Positions 8,304 to 10,880 of a stretch of DNA of 10,880 nucleotides are shown here, in pieces. The stretch comes from an uncultured Loktanella sp. (GTDB lineage: Bacteria > Pseudomonadota > Alphaproteobacteria > Rhodobacterales > Rhodobacteraceae), in the NCBI GenBank assembly GCA_913061335.1, contig CAJXTP010000085.1:1-10880 (forward strand), written 5' to 3'. Made by a program: the position numbers and the translations under genes. Every line of letters starts with the position of its first letter. Position 1 is the stretch's first letter. Under the pieces are notes generated by a model. It made no database searches. It saw only the letters and a list, made by a program, of their open reading frames with translations, and had not been told where the DNA came from.

Positions 8304-9202
8304 GGGCCGAGGATGGTGACACCGTCGATCTTACCAATCGCGGCCAACTGTGCGGCATACTCTGCCTCTGACGCAGCTTTATCAGTCGGCGAGAACGGGT
8401 CAAACGCAGGGTATTCATCGCTAATTGGATAAGTGCTGCGCGCCTCGTCCGCCATACTTCGCGGGTCGTCGGCGCCCGACCGGGACAAAACACATGCGAC
8501 TGCCGCTTCTGACAGCCCCCGATGAACGTGATCAGAAATCGGCAGGATTCTCATGTTTACAAGATCACCCATTAGCGCGCCGCAAATCTTATGGAACCGC
8601 CATTTGTAATCTTCATACGCCCATACCGTCACGCGGCCAACACTTGCTGCAGACCGCACACGCGCCACAAGGCCCGGCCAATAGATTTGATCTAGCGGAT
8701 TTTTCGACAAGTAATCTGAAAACGCAATTGGCTTGCCACCGATCAACGCCTGACTGTACGCGGATTTCAGAAAGCTCGCCGGATTGCGTAGCCCGATACA
8801 GACATCCATGGGGCCAGCACCCACAGCACCGGCCAATGCGGCAATTCGCTTGGCTGCTTTGGGATAAAGCGGCGAAATGATATTGCCTTGTTTGTCATGC
8901 AGCGCGCCAATGAAGTTTTCGTCGCTCAGGATCAACCGATGCCCATCTTTGAACATGAAATCTGCTTGCTCAGCGCGACTGCGCGTAGGCTTGGAGGGCT
9001 CGTGATAGATGTCTAAGCCAAAGATATCGCCGGGACCTTTACCTGGGCGGCGCAAATTGGCCGGTCCATAATACTGAATTCCGGCACTCGTCAGCGCCTG
9101 TTGCTGCGCCAACAGTGACCGCTGCAAATGGGTGGTCGCCGTTTTATGCGCACCAATATGCATGACGACGGATCTTGGAAAGGATGCGGCGTTGGTGGTC
9201 AT
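8300..9202 (-). CDS. Sulfotransferase-like P-loop protein
   Basis: This 300-residue protein has the layout of the PAPS-dependent sulfotransferase fold. Near the N-terminus, HIGAHKTATTHLQRSL (residues 15-30) fits the 5'-phosphosulfate binding loop (HIGxHKTGTTxLQ in relatives). CIGLRNPASFLKSAYSQ (135-151) fits the 3'-phosphate site: Arg139 and Ser147 have the usual 8-residue spacing. An acceptor substrate cannot be predicted; such proteins in marine alphaproteobacteria are generally uncharacterised. No signal peptide or membrane span is evident, so it is probably cytoplasmic. I chose the ATG at 9202; the ribosome binding site is weak, and Met14 (9163) directly before HIG is an alternative. It starts 44 nt after the tRNA-Trp 3' end and stops 55 nt before secE, a position not usual in this cluster. 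Confidence 0.75.
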   Translation of the reverse strand: MTTNAASFPRSVVMHIGAHKTATTHLQRSLLAQQQALTSAGIQYYGPANLRRPGKGPGDIFGLDIYHEPSKPTRSRAEQADFMFKDGHRLILSDENFIGALHDKQGNIISPLYPKAAKRIAALAGAVGAGPMDVCIGLRNPASFLKSAYSQALIGGKPIAFSDYLSKNPLDQIYWPGLVARVRSAASVGRVTVWAYEDYKWRFHKICGALMGDLVNMRILPISDHVHRGLSEAAVACVLSRSGADDPRSMADEARSTYPISDEYPAFDPFSPTDKAASEAEYAAQLAAIGKIDGVTILGP

Positions 9203-9246
9203 GGGCGATTAGGTTCCATTTATTAGAACAGCGCGTCATGTGGTCT

Positions 9247-9322
9247 TGGCAGGGGCGTGGAGGCTCGAACTCCAGACCTACGGTTTTGGAGACCGTCGCT
9301 CTACCAACTGAGCTACACCCCT
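9247..9322 (-). tRNA. tRNA-Trp (anticodon CCA)
   Basis: The 76-nt cloverleaf has encoded 3' CCA. The acceptor stem AGGGGTG/CGCCCCT (one T-G pair) has discriminator G. The D arm reads GTAGCTCAGTTGGTAGAGC. The anticodon stem ACGGT/ACCGT closes the loop CTCCAAA with anticodon CCA, for UGG codons. The T arm reads CTGGAGTTCGAGCCTCCA-type pairing with TTCGA in the loop. tRNA-Trp just before secE-nusG is the arrangement expected in alphaproteobacteria; here a sulfotransferase-like gene intervenes. No terminator is visible after it, so read-through with tRNA processing is plausible. Confidence 0.97.
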
Positions 9323-9334
9323 AAGACCGCGGAT

Positions 9335-9363
9335 CAATTAGCCCGATCTGTCACGGGGATCAA
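9335..9363 (-). promoter_or_regulatory. Candidate promoter of tRNA-Trp
   Basis: Minus strand TTGATC, 17-nt spacer, TAATTG, ending 12 nt before the mature tRNA 5' end, a suitable distance for a short tRNA leader. The -35 matches at four positions; the -10 is weak. It lies in the 113-bp divergent gap between tRNA-Trp and the plus-strand acyltransferase gene. I see no convincing plus-strand promoter there. Confidence 0.4.
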
Positions 9364-9435
9364 GAGCGATTGCAGCACAACCTTGTATTCGGGTGCAGAA
9401 ATGTCGAAACAAGCAGGGCAACAAGGGCCGCGCAT

Positions 9436-10086
9436 ATGACATTTCGCCACCACATCGAACATTCCCGTTTTCTGGCATGGCTTTTGGCAACCCTCGCGGG
9501 CAGCTACTTGTCGCTGTGTCAACGGACCACACGGTGGGAGTATGTTGGGTTGGACAGGCTAAAGTTCGACCTCGCAGACGGCCCTGTGCTGCTTTTGATG
9601 TGGCACGGGCGGTCACTGATGGGCCCAATCCACTGGCCGGTCGAGGCAGCCCCCCTGTCAAGCCTCTATGACGCTTCCCCCGTCGGGCGCGTATCAGGCG
9701 CACTGCAACGCAGACGCGGACTGCAACCAATGGAGATGTCCAACAAAATGTCCAACCTCGCGGCGTCACGCGTGGTGCTAAAACGGGTCCGCGATGGGGT
9801 GAGCATTGGGATGACTGGCGACGGGCCGCTTGGACCAGCGCGTGCAATCAAAGATGCCCCGCTGGAATGGGCGCGGGTGATGAAAAGGCCAGTGTACGGC
9901 TATGCGTTTTCGGTGAAGCGGCACTGGATTTTGGGCAGCTGGGACAACATGATGCTGCCGCTGCCGTTTACAACGGGCCGCGTGGTGTTTGCGCGGTTTG
10001 AAGGCGAGGTTGTGGGAAAGCTAGATGAAACAGCGCGCGATGGGTTAAAGCGGTTGCTCAATGAGGTTTTGCAAGTGGCGAATTAG
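9436..10086 (+). CDS. DUF374 family lysophospholipid acyltransferase-like protein
   Basis: This 216-residue protein resembles the DUF374 branch (Pfam PF04028) of the LPLAT acyltransferase superfamily. Recognisable blocks: an N-terminal hydrophobic stretch (11-28), possibly membrane-associating; VLLLMWHGRSLMGPI (51-65) with His57 where the family has its FWHGR-type motif; GVSIGMTGDGPLGPAR (121-136) matching the family DGPRGPRR block; and WILGSWDNMMLPLPF (164-178) matching the SWDrf-iPlPF signature. Family members probably transfer acyl groups to lipid or lipid A-type acceptors, but the substrate here is unknown. I chose the ATG at 9436 with AAGGG 8 nt upstream; a TTG at 9370 is in frame but adds an unlikely extension. 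It is divergent from tRNA-Trp and 74 bp before the YhhN-family gene. Confidence 0.8.
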   Translation: MTFRHHIEHSRFLAWLLATLAGSYLSLCQRTTRWEYVGLDRLKFDLADGPVLLLMWHGRSLMGPIHWPVEAAPLSSLYDASPVGRVSGALQRRRGLQPMEMSNKMSNLAASRVVLKRVRDGVSIGMTGDGPLGPARAIKDAPLEWARVMKRPVYGYAFSVKRHWILGSWDNMMLPLPFTTGRVVFARFEGEVVGKLDETARDGLKRLLNEVLQVAN

Positions 10087-10160
10087 CACCCATTTAGGCA
10101 AGTGCCAAAGTCACATTGAGCAAAGCTTACCACGACGACAAATTCAAGGAGAGCCAAAAA

Positions 10161-10817
10161 ATGACTGCCATTTTGTCCACTATTAGCCTGCTGACGAGCC
10201 TGATCTATGGCCTGTCTTTTACATTTCGACCAACGAGTTGGACCAAAACAGTATTGAAGGCCGTGCCGGTTCTCTCGCTGGGATTGCTGTCAATCGTTGG
10301 CGACATGCATCCGGCTTTAACGGCGGCATTACTTTTCGGCGCGCTAGGCGATGTTGCCTTGTCCAGAGAAGGCGATCGCAACTTTCTCATTGGGCTCGCT
10401 GCCTTTCTCATTGGACATCTTAGTTACATTGCTTTGTTCACAACGTCGGGCGCGGTTGGTTTCAACGTATCTGTCGGCGTCTGGCCCGTAGCGCCGATTA
10501 CGCTGATCATTTTGATCGGCGCATGGCTCTATCAGAGACTTTATCATCAATTTGGATCGCTCAAGGTACCGGTATTCGTTTACGTTTTGGTTTCAATACT
10601 ATTAGGCGCTGTAGCGCTCTTTCAACCTCTGAGCAGCCCGTATATTTGGGCCATAATCGGTGCGCTTCTATTTATATTTTCAGATATTTTGTTGGCATTT
10701 GACCTGTTTGGCGACATTCAATCCCGCCGAAGTCGCCGCGTAACCGCGGGCCTTTTATGGTTCTGCTATTGGTTAGGCCAATGCCTCATCTTAGTTGGCT
10801 ACTCTGGGTGGCTTTAA
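10161..10817 (+). CDS. YhhN/TMEM86 family membrane protein (putative lysoplasmalogenase)
   Basis: This 218-residue, very hydrophobic protein has about eight predicted membrane segments. It carries the YhhN family (PF07947) signatures: KAVPVLSLGLLS (33-44), ALLFGALGDVALSREGDRNF (56-75), GLAAFLIGHLSYI (78-90), GALLFIFSDILLAFDLF (167-183) with the conserved Ser-Asp pair, and YWLGQCLILVG (203-213). The animal members TMEM86A/B hydrolyse the vinyl-ether bond of lysoplasmalogens; the bacterial role is less settled. The ATG at 10161 has a strong AAGGAG about 9 nt upstream. It uses A/T-ending codons (ATA, TTA, CTA) more visibly toward its 3' end than the ribosomal genes. It follows the DUF374 gene on the same strand and is closed by a terminator 5 nt after its stop. 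Confidence 0.85.
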   Translation: MTAILSTISLLTSLIYGLSFTFRPTSWTKTVLKAVPVLSLGLLSIVGDMHPALTAALLFGALGDVALSREGDRNFLIGLAAFLIGHLSYIALFTTSGAVGFNVSVGVWPVAPITLIILIGAWLYQRLYHQFGSLKVPVFVYVLVSILLGAVALFQPLSSPYIWAIIGALLFIFSDILLAFDLFGDIQSRRSRRVTAGLLWFCYWLGQCLILVGYSGWL

Positions 10818-10821
10818 CAAA

Positions 10822-10851
10822 AAAGGCCGCCTCCTTTCGGACGCGGCCTTT
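10822..10851 (+). terminator. Bidirectional intrinsic terminator
   Basis: GGCCGC/GCGGCC with an inner TCC/GGA across a C-C mismatch, loop TTTC, flanked by A's on the left (six) and TTTCTGTT on the right. The stem extends as AAAGGCCGC/GCGGCCTTT. It begins 5 nt after the stop of the YhhN-family gene. The left A-run gives a six-T tail on the minus strand, so it could also stop a convergent transcript entering from the right. Confidence 0.9.
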
Positions 10852-10880
10852 CTGTTATCGATAGGGTGTCGGTAAGCCTA

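Noticed and set aside
8245..8493. 83-codon upstream extension of the secE frame
   Set aside because: It overlaps the 3' part of the sulfotransferase-like gene in another frame. The 66-residue form is a normal alphaproteobacterial SecE.
9199..9219. Six-codon upstream frame (MEPNRP) whose TGA overlaps the sulfotransferase ATG
   Set aside because: It has no ribosome binding site, and an ATGA overlap this short arises easily by chance. There is no repeat of regulatory codons.

Overview
The window is a chromosomal piece of an alphaproteobacterium, most likely Rhodobacteraceae (Roseobacter group). This rests on the protein sequences: RpoB starting MAQSFLGQKRLRKYYGKI, RplJ with a GAPASNIAG repeat, a 66-residue SecE, and the order tRNA-Trp ... 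secE-nusG-rplK-rplA-rplJ-rplL-rpoB-rpoC. The assignment is from remembered family sequences, not a search. The first 46 bases are not genomic. They are the Nextera P7-side tagmentation adapter, so this is an untrimmed contig end.

Minus strand, read from right to left: tRNA-Trp (9247-9322), a sulfotransferase-like gene (8300-9202), secE, nusG, rplK, rplA, rplJ, rplL, rpoB, and the first 116 codons of rpoC, cut off where the adapter begins. This is the core transcription, translation and secretion cluster. It encodes the small translocon subunit, a NusG elongation factor, the L11/L1 and L10/L12 stalk proteins, and the beta and beta' subunits of RNA polymerase. The main oddity in its order is the sulfotransferase-like gene between tRNA-Trp and secE.

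The spacers hold most of the regulatory signal. The 288-bp rplA-rplJ gap contains a recognisable L10-L12 binding leader. The 247-bp rplL-rpoB gap has three hairpins in a row, where stalk and polymerase expression are classically separated by attenuation or RNA processing. A 22-nt palindromic repeat occurs twice in opposite orientations, flanking rplK-rplA. A C(UUCG)G hairpin lies between nusG and rplK. The rpoC Shine-Dalgarno sits in a small inverted repeat. Candidate promoters precede tRNA-Trp and secE.

Plus strand, diverging from tRNA-Trp: a DUF374/LPLAT-like acyltransferase gene (9436-10086) and a YhhN/TMEM86-family membrane protein gene (10161-10817), closed by a strong bidirectional terminator. 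Both families deal with lyso- or ether-lipid chemistry, so this may be a small membrane-lipid unit. I found no mobile element, CRISPR array, phage gene or clearly novel multi-gene system. The window is mostly housekeeping.
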